Shown here piece by piece: positions 22,935 to 28,306 of a DNA stretch of 28,306 nucleotides (positions are counted from its first letter, which is position 1; each line of letters starts with the position of its first letter). The stretch covers positions 1 to 28,306 of the forward strand of contig JBDLTI010000022.1 in the NCBI GenBank assembly GCA_039805865.1, given 5' to 3'. This DNA comes from Fluviibacter sp039805865. GTDB taxonomy: Bacteria > Pseudomonadota > Gammaproteobacteria > Burkholderiales > Rhodocyclaceae. The position numbers were made by a program, and so were the translations under genes. The notes under the pieces are model-generated. The model made no database searches. It had not been told where the DNA came from and saw nothing but the letters and a program-made list of their open reading frames with translations.

Positions 22935-22962
22935 GAGGCAAAATGAATTTTGCCTCTTTTTT
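22935..22962 (+). terminator. Terminator-like hairpin facing the plus strand, between rplN and rpsQ
   Basis: GAGGCAAAA/TTTTGCCTC (9-bp stem, TGAA loop) is followed on the plus strand by TTTTTTC. This is a good intrinsic terminator for transcription running opposite to the ribosomal genes. On the minus strand only two T residues follow the hairpin, so it should terminate S10 transcripts weakly at most. Confidence 0.6.
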
Positions 22963-22963
22963 C

Positions 22964-23230
22964 TTACAGAACCTCGGCGCGCTCCAGCAACTTGGCAATT
23001 TGCCAGGTCTTGGTGCGAGACATTGGGCGGCACTCAACGATTTGGACGAGATCACCTATCTTCGCATCGTTGTTGACATTATGCGCGTGATATTTCTTCG
23101 AGCGCGTGATGATCTTGCCGTACATCGGGTGCTTAACGCGACGCTCGACCAGCACGGTGGCTGTTTCTTGCATCTTATCGCTAACCACACGACCCACAAG
23201 GGTGCGGTTCATACCAGTCTTATCAGTCAT
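22964..23230 (-). CDS. rpsQ: 30S ribosomal protein uS17
   Basis: An 88-residue protein binding 16S helix 11. RTLVGRVVSDKMQETATVLV and KYHAHNVNNDAKIGDLVQIV are diagnostic. It starts two bases after the rpmC stop and is the last gene of the S10 group before the spc promoter. Confidence 0.98.
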   Translation of the reverse strand: MTDKTGMNRTLVGRVVSDKMQETATVLVERRVKHPMYGKIITRSKKYHAHNVNNDAKIGDLVQIVECRPMSRTKTWQIAKLLERAEVL

Positions 23231-23232
23231 GA

Positions 23233-23418
23233 TTAGACCCTTTCACGGAGAATGGTGCGCACGCGAGCGATGTCGCGACGTACCTTGCCGAGCTGGCTGG
23301 TGTTGCTCAGCTGCTGGGTACCCTTCTGCATACGCAGAGAAAACTGGGCTTTCAGCAGGTCGAGCAGTTCTTGCTTGAGCTCGTCGTTCGATTTGTTTCT
23401 GAGTTCAGTTGCTTTCAT
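23233..23418 (-). CDS. rpmC: 50S ribosomal protein uL29
   Basis: A 61-residue helical-hairpin protein at the exit tunnel that forms part of the docking site for nascent-chain factors. MKATELRNKSNDELKQELLD and QLGKVRRDIARVRTIL identify it. It lies three bases after rplP and two before rpsQ. Confidence 0.98.
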   Translation of the reverse strand: MKATELRNKSNDELKQELLDLLKAQFSLRMQKGTQQLSNTSQLGKVRRDIARVRTILRERV

Positions 23419-23421
23419 CTC

Positions 23422-23835
23422 TTACCCCAGGTGGCGAGTAACGAAGATCGTGCGCAGTGGCAGCTTGGCAGCAGCCAGCTTGAATGCTTCACGAGCCAGC
23501 GCCTCATTGACGCCATCCATTTCGTACAGAACCTTACCCGGCTGAATTTCAGCAACGTAGTACTCCGGATTACCCTTACCGTTACCCATACGGACTTCGG
23601 CTGGCTTTTTGGAGATCGGTTTGTCCGGGAATACACGGATCCAGATACGACCGCCACGTTTGATGTGACGGGTCATGGCGCGACGAGCTGCCTCAATCTG
23701 GCGAGCCGTTAGACGGCCGCGATCAGTTGACTTCAGGCCGAATTCGCCGAAGGCAACGGTGGCACCGCGGGTCGCCAGGCCGGTGTTGCGGCCTTTCTGT
23801 TCCTTGCGGTATTTACGACGTGCGGGTTGCAGCAT
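23422..23835 (-). CDS. rplP: 50S ribosomal protein uL16
   Basis: A 137-residue protein near the A-site tRNA. MLQPARRKYRKEQKGRNTGL and the conserved RGGRIWIRVFPDKPISKKPA block identify it. The arginine modified by YcfD in E. coli lies in this kind of region. Its start overlaps the rpsC stop by one base (TAATG). Confidence 0.98.
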   Translation of the reverse strand: MLQPARRKYRKEQKGRNTGLATRGATVAFGEFGLKSTDRGRLTARQIEAARRAMTRHIKRGGRIWIRVFPDKPISKKPAEVRMGNGKGNPEYYVAEIQPGKVLYEMDGVNEALAREAFKLAAAKLPLRTIFVTRHLG

Positions 23836-24581
23836 TATGCACCTGCCTTTCTAACACGCTTGGCGGCCGGCTTTTTGTCCGACTTGCCTTCATCATCACG
23901 TGGACGACGCGGCGCACGCTTTGGTTCTTCAACCACAGCAGGCTGCTCGCCCGGTGCCAGATGCTCGCCCTTATAGACCCAAACCTTGATACCGATCAGA
24001 CCATAGGTCGTCATGGCTTCGGACGTTGCGTAGTCGATGTTGGCGCGCAGGGTGTGCAACGGCACACGACCTTCGCGGTACCATTCGGTACGGGCAATTT
24101 CAGCACCATTCAGACGGCCAGAGCTCATGATCTTGATGCCCTGGGCACCCAAACGCATGGCGTTCTGCATTGCACGCTTCATGGCACGACGGAACATGAT
24201 GCGCTTTTCCAGCTGTTGCGCGATCGAGTCGGCGATCAGCTGAGCATCAGTTTCCGGCTTTCGGATTTCTTCGATCGAAACGTGAACAGGCACGCCCATG
24301 ATCTTTTGCAGATCCGAACGCAGCTGATCAATTTCTTCGCCTTTCTTGCCAATCACCACACCCGGACGAGCCGAGAAAACGGTGACACGGGCGTTCTTGG
24401 CAGGACGCTCGATCAGAACCTTGCCCACAGATGCGTGAGCGAGCTTCTTCTTCAGGTAGACGCGGACTTTGTTGTCTTCAGCCAGCATGCCAGCGAAATC
24501 TTTATCGCTTGCATACCAACGGGAGCTCCAGTCACGGGTAACGCTGAGGCGGAAGCCAGTTGGGTGAATTTTCTGTCCCAT
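23835..24581 (-). CDS. rpsC: 30S ribosomal protein uS3
   Basis: A 248-residue protein of the mRNA entry channel. MGQKIHPTGFRLSVTRDW, the KH-type stretch ARPGVVIGKKGEEIDQLRSD and the C-terminal YGLIGIKVWVYKGE are conserved. It is longer than E. coli S3 (233) because of a charged tail rich in Lys, Arg and Asp/Glu (from about residue 215). It lies nine bases after rplV. Confidence 0.98.
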   Translation of the reverse strand: MGQKIHPTGFRLSVTRDWSSRWYASDKDFAGMLAEDNKVRVYLKKKLAHASVGKVLIERPAKNARVTVFSARPGVVIGKKGEEIDQLRSDLQKIMGVPVHVSIEEIRKPETDAQLIADSIAQQLEKRIMFRRAMKRAMQNAMRLGAQGIKIMSSGRLNGAEIARTEWYREGRVPLHTLRANIDYATSEAMTTYGLIGIKVWVYKGEHLAPGEQPAVVEEPKRAPRRPRDDEGKSDKKPAAKRVRKAGA

Positions 24582-24590
24582 AGCGATTCC

Positions 24591-24920
24591 TTAGTTGCCC
24601 ACGGTCACGAAAACGTGACAGGTCGGCTTGGTGATACGGTTACCACGGCCCTTGGCGCGCGCTGTGAAGCGCTTGAGCACCATACCCTTTTCGACGTAGA
24701 TGGTCTTGACGATCAGTTCATCAATGTCGGCACCTTCATTGTGCTCGGCATTGGCGATGGCTGATTCAATCACCTTCTTAACGATCAGGGCACCCTTTTT
24801 AGGGGAATATGCCAGGATGCTTAGAGCCTGGCCCACGGACTTGCCGCGAACGAGGTCAGCAACGAGACGGCCTTTTTGCGCCGAGAGGCGCACGCCGCGC
24901 AGTACAGCACGAGTTTCCAT
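24591..24920 (-). CDS. rplV: 50S ribosomal protein uL22
   Basis: A 109-residue exit-tunnel protein. The ATG at 24920 (METRAVLRGVRLSAQK) has AGGAG six bases upstream and gives the family length; a second ATG lies directly before it, and a longer frame runs back into rpsS. VKKVIESAIANAEHNEGADI is the conserved core. Its beta-hairpin lines the tunnel where macrolides bind. Confidence 0.98.
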   Translation of the reverse strand: METRAVLRGVRLSAQKGRLVADLVRGKSVGQALSILAYSPKKGALIVKKVIESAIANAEHNEGADIDELIVKTIYVEKGMVLKRFTARAKGRGNRITKPTCHVFVTVGN

Positions 24921-24930
24921 CATCGGCTCC

Positions 24931-25206
24931 TTACTTCTTGGCTTTCTTGCCGGCAACGTGACCCCTGAACGTACGCGTCAGGGAGAACTCGCCAAGCTTG
25001 TGGCCAACCATGTTTTCAGTCACAAACACGGGAACGTGCTGACGACCGTTATGAACCGCCAGTGTCAGACCGAGAAACTCGGGCAGCACTGTCGAACGAC
25101 GAGACCAGGTCTTGATTGGGCGTTTGTCATTGCTGGCAATCGCTGCTTCGACCTTTTTGATGAGGTGCGCATCAACGAACGGACCTTTTTTCAGTGAACG
25201 AGTCAT
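24931..25206 (-). CDS. rpsS: 30S ribosomal protein uS19
   Basis: A 91-residue protein of the 30S head. MTRSLKKGPFVDAHLIKKVE and the C-terminal GHKLGEFSLTRTFRGHVAGK are diagnostic. It lies ten bases after rplB and ten before rplV. Confidence 0.98.
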   Translation of the reverse strand: MTRSLKKGPFVDAHLIKKVEAAIASNDKRPIKTWSRRSTVLPEFLGLTLAVHNGRQHVPVFVTENMVGHKLGEFSLTRTFRGHVAGKKAKK

Positions 25207-25216
25207 GGTCTATTCC

Positions 25217-26044
25217 TTATTTCTTGTGACGACGCTGCACGATCATGCTGGTCGTACGCTTGTTGCTACGGGTACGGTAACCCTTGGCTGGGGTACCCCA
25301 TGGCGATACAGGTACGCGACCTTCGCCCGTACGACCTTCACCACCACCGTGCGGGTGATCGATTGGGTTCATGGCAACACCACGAACGGTCGGACGGATG
25401 CCGCGCCAACGGGTGGCACCGGCTTTACCCAGCTTACGCAGGTTGTTTTCTTCGTTGCTGACTTCGCCAATGGTTGCCCGACATTCAACGTGCACGCGGC
25501 GAACTTCGCCAGAGCGCAGACGAACCTGAGCATAGACACCTTCGCGGGCCATCAGCTGAACCGAAGCGCCAGCCGAGCGTGCCATTTGAGCACCCTTGCC
25601 TGGAATCATTTCGATACAGTGAATGGTCGTACCCACTGGGATGTTGCGGATTGGCAGTGCATTACCCGTTTTGATCGGCGCTTCCGAACCACTGATGATG
25701 GTTGCGCCAGCTTCCAGGCCACGCGGGGCAATGATATAACGACGCTCACCATCTGCATACAACACCAGAGCGATGTGCGCAGTACGGTTCGGGTCATACT
25801 CGAGGCGTTCGATCTTGCCAGGAATACCATCTTTGTTACGCTTGAAGTCAATCAGGCGGTAGTGTTGCTTCGAACCACCACCCTGGTGACGTACCGTGAT
25901 ACGGCCGTTGTTGTTACGACCGGCGTTCTTAGATTGTTTTTCCACGAGGGCTGCATGAGGGCGACCCTTGTGCAGATTTTCGTGAACAACCTTGACGACG
26001 CCACGACGACCTGGCGATGTCGGTTTGACTTTGACGAGTGCCAT
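25217..26044 (-). CDS. rplB: 50S ribosomal protein uL2
   Basis: A 275-residue protein next to the peptidyl transferase centre, needed for subunit joining. The hallmark block GVAMNPIDHPHGGGEGRTGE holds the conserved histidine. MALVKVKPTSPGRRGVV is the usual N-terminus. The ATG overlaps the rplW stop by one base (TAATG). Confidence 0.98.
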   Translation of the reverse strand: MALVKVKPTSPGRRGVVKVVHENLHKGRPHAALVEKQSKNAGRNNNGRITVRHQGGGSKQHYRLIDFKRNKDGIPGKIERLEYDPNRTAHIALVLYADGERRYIIAPRGLEAGATIISGSEAPIKTGNALPIRNIPVGTTIHCIEMIPGKGAQMARSAGASVQLMAREGVYAQVRLRSGEVRRVHVECRATIGEVSNEENNLRKLGKAGATRWRGIRPTVRGVAMNPIDHPHGGGEGRTGEGRVPVSPWGTPAKGYRTRSNKRTTSMIVQRRHKK

Positions 26045-26346
26045 TATGCCACCCCTCCTTCAGCAAACTGGATCTCTTGACCCGGCTTCAGGCATACGAA
26101 TGCCTTCTTCCAGCCCTTACGACGACCCGTGATCGCACCGCGACGCTTGACCTTGCCCTTAACATTCAGGACCTGAACAGCGTCAACTTCGACCTTGAAG
26201 AGCAGCTCAACAGCTGCCTTGATCTCCGGCTTAGTCGCGTCAGCGGCTACTTTGAAGACCACTTGATTGTTTTTGTCAGCAACGTAGGTAGCCTTTTCGG
26301 ATACCTGGGGTGCCAGCAATACCTGTAACAGTCGTTCCTGGTTCAT
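26044..26346 (-). CDS. rplW: 50S ribosomal protein uL23
   Basis: A 100-residue exit-tunnel protein that docks trigger factor and SRP. ATG 26346 (MNQERLLQVLLAPQVSEKAT) overlaps the rplD stop as ATGA and has GAGGAG eight bases upstream; a GTG two codons earlier is less likely. The GAITGRRKGWKKAFV loop is conserved. Confidence 0.97.
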   Translation of the reverse strand: MNQERLLQVLLAPQVSEKATYVADKNNQVVFKVAADATKPEIKAAVELLFKVEVDAVQVLNVKGKVKRRGAITGRRKGWKKAFVCLKPGQEIQFAEGGVA

Positions 26347-26963
26347 CCCCACATCTCCTCAAACTTAGCCACGGCATCGCGCGTTACCACGACTTTTGCG
26401 TAGCGAACGAGCGATACTGGATCGGTTTCCTTGGCTTCGAGCACCAGCACGTTAGGCAGGTTGCGCGACGAAAGCCACAGGTTTTCGTCCAGGTTATCCG
26501 TGATAACCAGCACTTGATCAAAGCCCATGTTCTTGACCTTCTGCGCGAACAGCTTGGTCTTAGGTGCTTCGACTGCGAATGCATCGACTACTGCCAGACG
26601 ATCTTCGCGAACGAGCTGCGACAGAATGGTGGCCATACCGGCGCGATACATTTTGCGGTTAATTTTGTGTGCGTAGTTCTGCTCAGGCGAGTTCGGGAAT
26701 GCGCGACCGCCTCCACGCCAGATCGGGCTAGACGTCATACCGGAACGGGCGTTACCCGTACCCTTTTGACGCCAAGGCTTGTGCGTGGTGTGCGCAACGT
26801 CGTCACGACCCTTTTGCTTCGAGTTGGCGCTACGGGCATTAGCTTGATAGCCAATCACCAGTTGATGCACCAGGTTCTCGTTGTATTCGCGACCGAACAG
26901 TACGTCCGAAGCTTGCAGACGGCTCGCTTCTTGACCTTGATCGTTAATAATCTTTAGTTCCAT
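26343..26963 (-). CDS. rplD: 50S ribosomal protein uL4
   Basis: A 206-residue protein; in E. coli uL4 also represses the S10 operon through the rpsJ leader. ARSANSKQKGRDDVAHTTHK and the tunnel-loop block GTGNARSGMTSSPIWRGGGR are diagnostic. It lies nine bases after rplC and overlaps rplW by four. Whether it acts on the leaders seen here is unknown. Confidence 0.98.
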   Translation of the reverse strand: MELKIINDQGQEASRLQASDVLFGREYNENLVHQLVIGYQANARSANSKQKGRDDVAHTTHKPWRQKGTGNARSGMTSSPIWRGGGRAFPNSPEQNYAHKINRKMYRAGMATILSQLVREDRLAVVDAFAVEAPKTKLFAQKVKNMGFDQVLVITDNLDENLWLSSRNLPNVLVLEAKETDPVSLVRYAKVVVTRDAVAKFEEMWG

Positions 26964-26972
26964 GGTATCCCC

Positions 26973-27611
26973 TTAGGCCTTAACGGCAGGACGTACAACA
27001 ACGTCCGATCCGCGGGAGCCAGGAACGGCACCCTTGACGAGAAGGAGCTGACGCTCTGCGTCGACACGAACCACAACCAGGTTCTGAGCCGTACGCTGAA
27101 CATCACCGAGGTGACCGGCCATGCGCTTACCCGGGAAAACACGACCCGGATCCTGCGCCATACCGATCGAGCCAGGCGCATTGTGCGACAACGAGTTACC
27201 GTGCGACGCGCGATTCGAGCTGAAGTGGTGGCGCTTGATGCCGCCAGCAAAGCCCTTACCGATCGTAACGCCGGTGATGTCGACCTTTTGGCCAGCTTCA
27301 AAAATGGTGACAGCAATGGCATCGCCCGGCTTGAAGCCGTCGAGCGCATCTGCTGCTACCGTGAATTCTTTTAGAACGCGCGAGGACTCAACACCAGCCT
27401 TTGCCAGGTGACCACTCAATGCCTTCGTCATGCGCGAAGCACGGCGTTGACCGAATGCAACCTGAACAGCGGCGTAGCCGTCCGTTTCGGGCGTCTTGAT
27501 TTGTGCGACGCGATTGTTCGACACATCGAGCACCGTTACAGGGATAGAAGCACCATCCTCAGCAAAGATACGCGTCATGCCGACCTTGCGTCCTACAAGG
27601 CCTAGACTCAT
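26973..27611 (-). CDS. rplC: 50S ribosomal protein uL3
   Basis: A 212-residue protein reaching into the peptidyl transferase region. MSLGLVGRKVGMTRIFAEDG starts it, and SHGNSLSHNAPGSIGMAQDP followed by GRVFPGKRMAGHLG is the conserved core, including the glutamine methylated by PrmB in E. coli. AGGAG lies eight bases before ATG 27611. The 119-base gap upstream contains a candidate promoter and two hairpins. Confidence 0.98.
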   Translation of the reverse strand: MSLGLVGRKVGMTRIFAEDGASIPVTVLDVSNNRVAQIKTPETDGYAAVQVAFGQRRASRMTKALSGHLAKAGVESSRVLKEFTVAADALDGFKPGDAIAVTIFEAGQKVDITGVTIGKGFAGGIKRHHFSSNRASHGNSLSHNAPGSIGMAQDPGRVFPGKRMAGHLGDVQRTAQNLVVVRVDAERQLLLVKGAVPGSRGSDVVVRPAVKA

Positions 27612-27629
27612 CTATTATTCTCCTAATCA

Positions 27630-27698
27630 CCGGCTGCGATTGGCCGGCGTCGGTTTAGATACAACAGGAACTACATTGGCTCCGATTGCCCGGAGCCA
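27630..27698 (-). promoter_or_regulatory. Two related hairpins in the rplC leader
   Basis: On the minus strand, an 8-bp hairpin (TGGCTCCG, loop GGCAAT, CGGAGCCA; 27698-27677) and a 5-bp hairpin (CCGGC, loop CAATCGCA, GCCGG; 27647-27630) share a 14-base repeat. On the plus strand this reads GGCTCCGATTGCCC at 27678-27691 and GGCTGCGATTGGCC at 27632-27645, with 12 of 14 bases identical. Both lie between rpsJ and the rplC ribosome binding site, and neither has a U-tract. Duplicated structures of this kind could bind a ribosomal protein. Confidence 0.5.
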
Positions 27699-27710
27699 GG
27701 AAAGCCGGAA

Positions 27711-27739
27711 ACTATACTACGTTCCCGATATTACTGCAA
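27711..27739 (-). promoter_or_regulatory. Candidate promoter for rplC
   Basis: On the minus strand TTGCAG (27739-27734) and TATAGT (27716-27711) are separated by 17 bases. The -35 overlaps the last rpsJ codons. The -35 matches only 3 of 6 consensus bases and the -10 5 of 6, so strength is uncertain. Confidence 0.4.
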
Positions 27740-28042
27740 CTTGATTTCGACGTCGACGCCGGCTGGCAGATCCAGCTTCATCAGTGCATCAACCGTTTTG
27801 TCGGTTGGGTCAATGATGTCCATCAGGCGCAGGTGCGTACGGATTTCAAGCTGATCGCGCGACGTTTTGTTAACGTGTGGCGAACGCAGAATGTCAAAGC
27901 GTTGCTTACGAGTAGGCAGAGGAACCGGACCGCGAACAACAGCGCCAGTGCGCTTGGCGGTTTCGACGATTTCCTGTGCCGACTGATCGATCAAACGATA
28001 GTCATAAGCTTTCAGGCGAATACGGATTTTTTGGTTTTGCAT
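27731..28042 (-). CDS. rpsJ: 30S ribosomal protein uS10 (NusE)
   Basis: A 103-residue protein with two roles: part of the 30S head and, as NusE, the partner of NusB that binds boxA RNA in rRNA antitermination and links RNA polymerase to NusG. MQNQKIRIRLKAYDYRLIDQ and the C-terminal LMDIIDPTDKTVDALMKLDL are diagnostic. ATG 28042 is chosen over an in-frame start at 28072, which lies in a repeat. The GGA ribosome binding site directly follows the third of three boxA-like repeats. Confidence 0.98.
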   Translation of the reverse strand: MQNQKIRIRLKAYDYRLIDQSAQEIVETAKRTGAVVRGPVPLPTRKQRFDILRSPHVNKTSRDQLEIRTHLRLMDIIDPTDKTVDALMKLDLPAGVDVEIKLQ

Positions 28043-28049
28043 GGTGACA

Positions 28050-28082
28050 TCCAAAGAACAGTAAAAGAACAATTAAAGAACA
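28050..28082 (-). repeat. Three tandem boxA-like repeats before rpsJ
   Basis: On the minus strand TGTTCTTT occurs three times at an exact 11-base period (28082-28075, 28071-28064, 28060-28053), followed by AAT, TAC and GGA. The first copy, TGTTCTTTAAT, is one base from the E. coli rrn boxA core TGCTCTTTAA. The third copy runs straight into the GGA of the rpsJ ribosome binding site. Only eight bases (28043-28050) separate the repeat unit from the start codon region. Confidence 0.7.
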
Positions 28083-28163
28083 GCGAGCGGCGCCCTATAC
28101 AGAAGATTCTTACCTCTGCAAAGCCGCTCCCGGATACCGCCGGTTTGTGGCCGGGGCATCCGG
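28083..28163 (-). promoter_or_regulatory. Structured leader between tuf and rpsJ
   Basis: On the minus strand CCGGATGCC and GGTATCCGG pair (9 bp including one G-U), enclosing a CCGG/CCGG stem, at 28163-28130. A second pairing, GAGCGGC with GCCGCTC, encloses about 30 bases (28129-28085). No U-tract follows either stem. A weak promoter (TTGCAG at 28121-28116, 16-base spacer, TATAGG at 28099-28094) overlaps the second structure. In E. coli the S10 leader lies at this place and is bound by L4. Confidence 0.45.
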
Positions 28164-28176
28164 TTAATCAGCGGAA

Positions 28177-28306
28177 TTACTCGATGATTTTCGAGACGAC
28201 GCCGGCGCCAACGGTACGGCCACCTTCGCGGATTGCGAAGCGCAGACCTTCTTCCATGGCGATCGGGTTGATCAGTTTCACGGTCATGCGGATGTTGTCA
28301 CCCGGC
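28177..28306 (-). CDS. tuf: Elongation factor Tu, C-terminal end (partial)
   Basis: The last 42 residues of EF-Tu are visible (PGDNIRMTVKLINPIAMEEG, then LRFAIREGGRTVGAGVVSKI and IE); the rest is beyond the right edge. This is the C-terminal domain 3 that binds aminoacyl-tRNA. A tuf gene immediately before rpsJ is the usual end of the str operon. Confidence 0.98.
   Translation of the reverse strand, partial: PGDNIRMTVKLINPIAMEEGLRFAIREGGRTVGAGVVSKIIE

Noticed and set aside
1..28306. Mobile elements, CRISPR arrays, tRNA or rRNA genes
   Set aside because: No transposase or integrase frames, no regularly spaced direct repeats beyond the short boxA-like array, and no tRNA-like cloverleaf or rRNA sequence recognised.

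Overview
The window reads as chromosomal DNA of a betaproteobacterium. The ribosomal and UbiA/UbiD proteins are of that type and Neisseriales-like, but I cannot name a genus from sequence alone. Almost every base is in a recognisable gene. I see no insertion sequence, prophage, CRISPR array, tRNA or rRNA.

Region 1 (1-7142, minus strand) concerns iron and peroxide. A Fur-box/sigma-70 promoter at 3913-3940 precedes bfd, tonB, exbB, exbD and hemP. These are followed by two very small lipoprotein genes and a catecholate-type TonB-dependent receptor that runs off the left edge. The second small lipoprotein ends in a fragment resembling a receptor plug. To the right lie two complementary bacterioferritin subunits, one with a complete ferroxidase centre and no haem methionine, the other with the haem methionine and no ferroxidase centre. 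Next come a radical SAM/SPASM protein and a di-haem cytochrome c peroxidase with its own terminator and a perfect FNR/ANR site. Together these genes import iron, store and release it, and detoxify peroxide.

Region 2 (7314-14119, mostly plus strand) starts with oxyR, divergent from the peroxidase. A 22-residue cysteine-rich micropeptide gene overlaps the start of a DUF2141 exported protein. Then come ubiA and ubiD (ubiquinone synthesis), a YciA-type thioesterase on the minus strand, an Atm1-type ABC exporter and a DUF308/HdeD membrane protein. A bidirectional terminator at 14164-14191 closes this region.

Region 3 (14216-28306, minus strand) is the tuf-S10-spc-alpha ribosomal supercluster. In transcription order it is tuf (partial), rpsJ, rplC-D-W-B, rpsS, rplV, rpsC, rplP, rpmC, rpsQ, rplN-X-E, rpsN, rpsH, rplF-R, rpsE, rpmD, rplO, secY, rpmJ, rpsM, rpsK, rpsD, rpoA, rplQ. 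infA is missing from its usual place between secY and rpmJ. The larger gaps (tuf-rpsJ, rpsJ-rplC, rpsQ-rplN, rpmJ-rpsM) hold promoters and RNA hairpins. The most striking element is a triple 11-nt-period repeat that looks like the antitermination signal boxA. It lies directly in front of rpsJ, whose product S10 is NusE, the boxA-binding partner of NusB.
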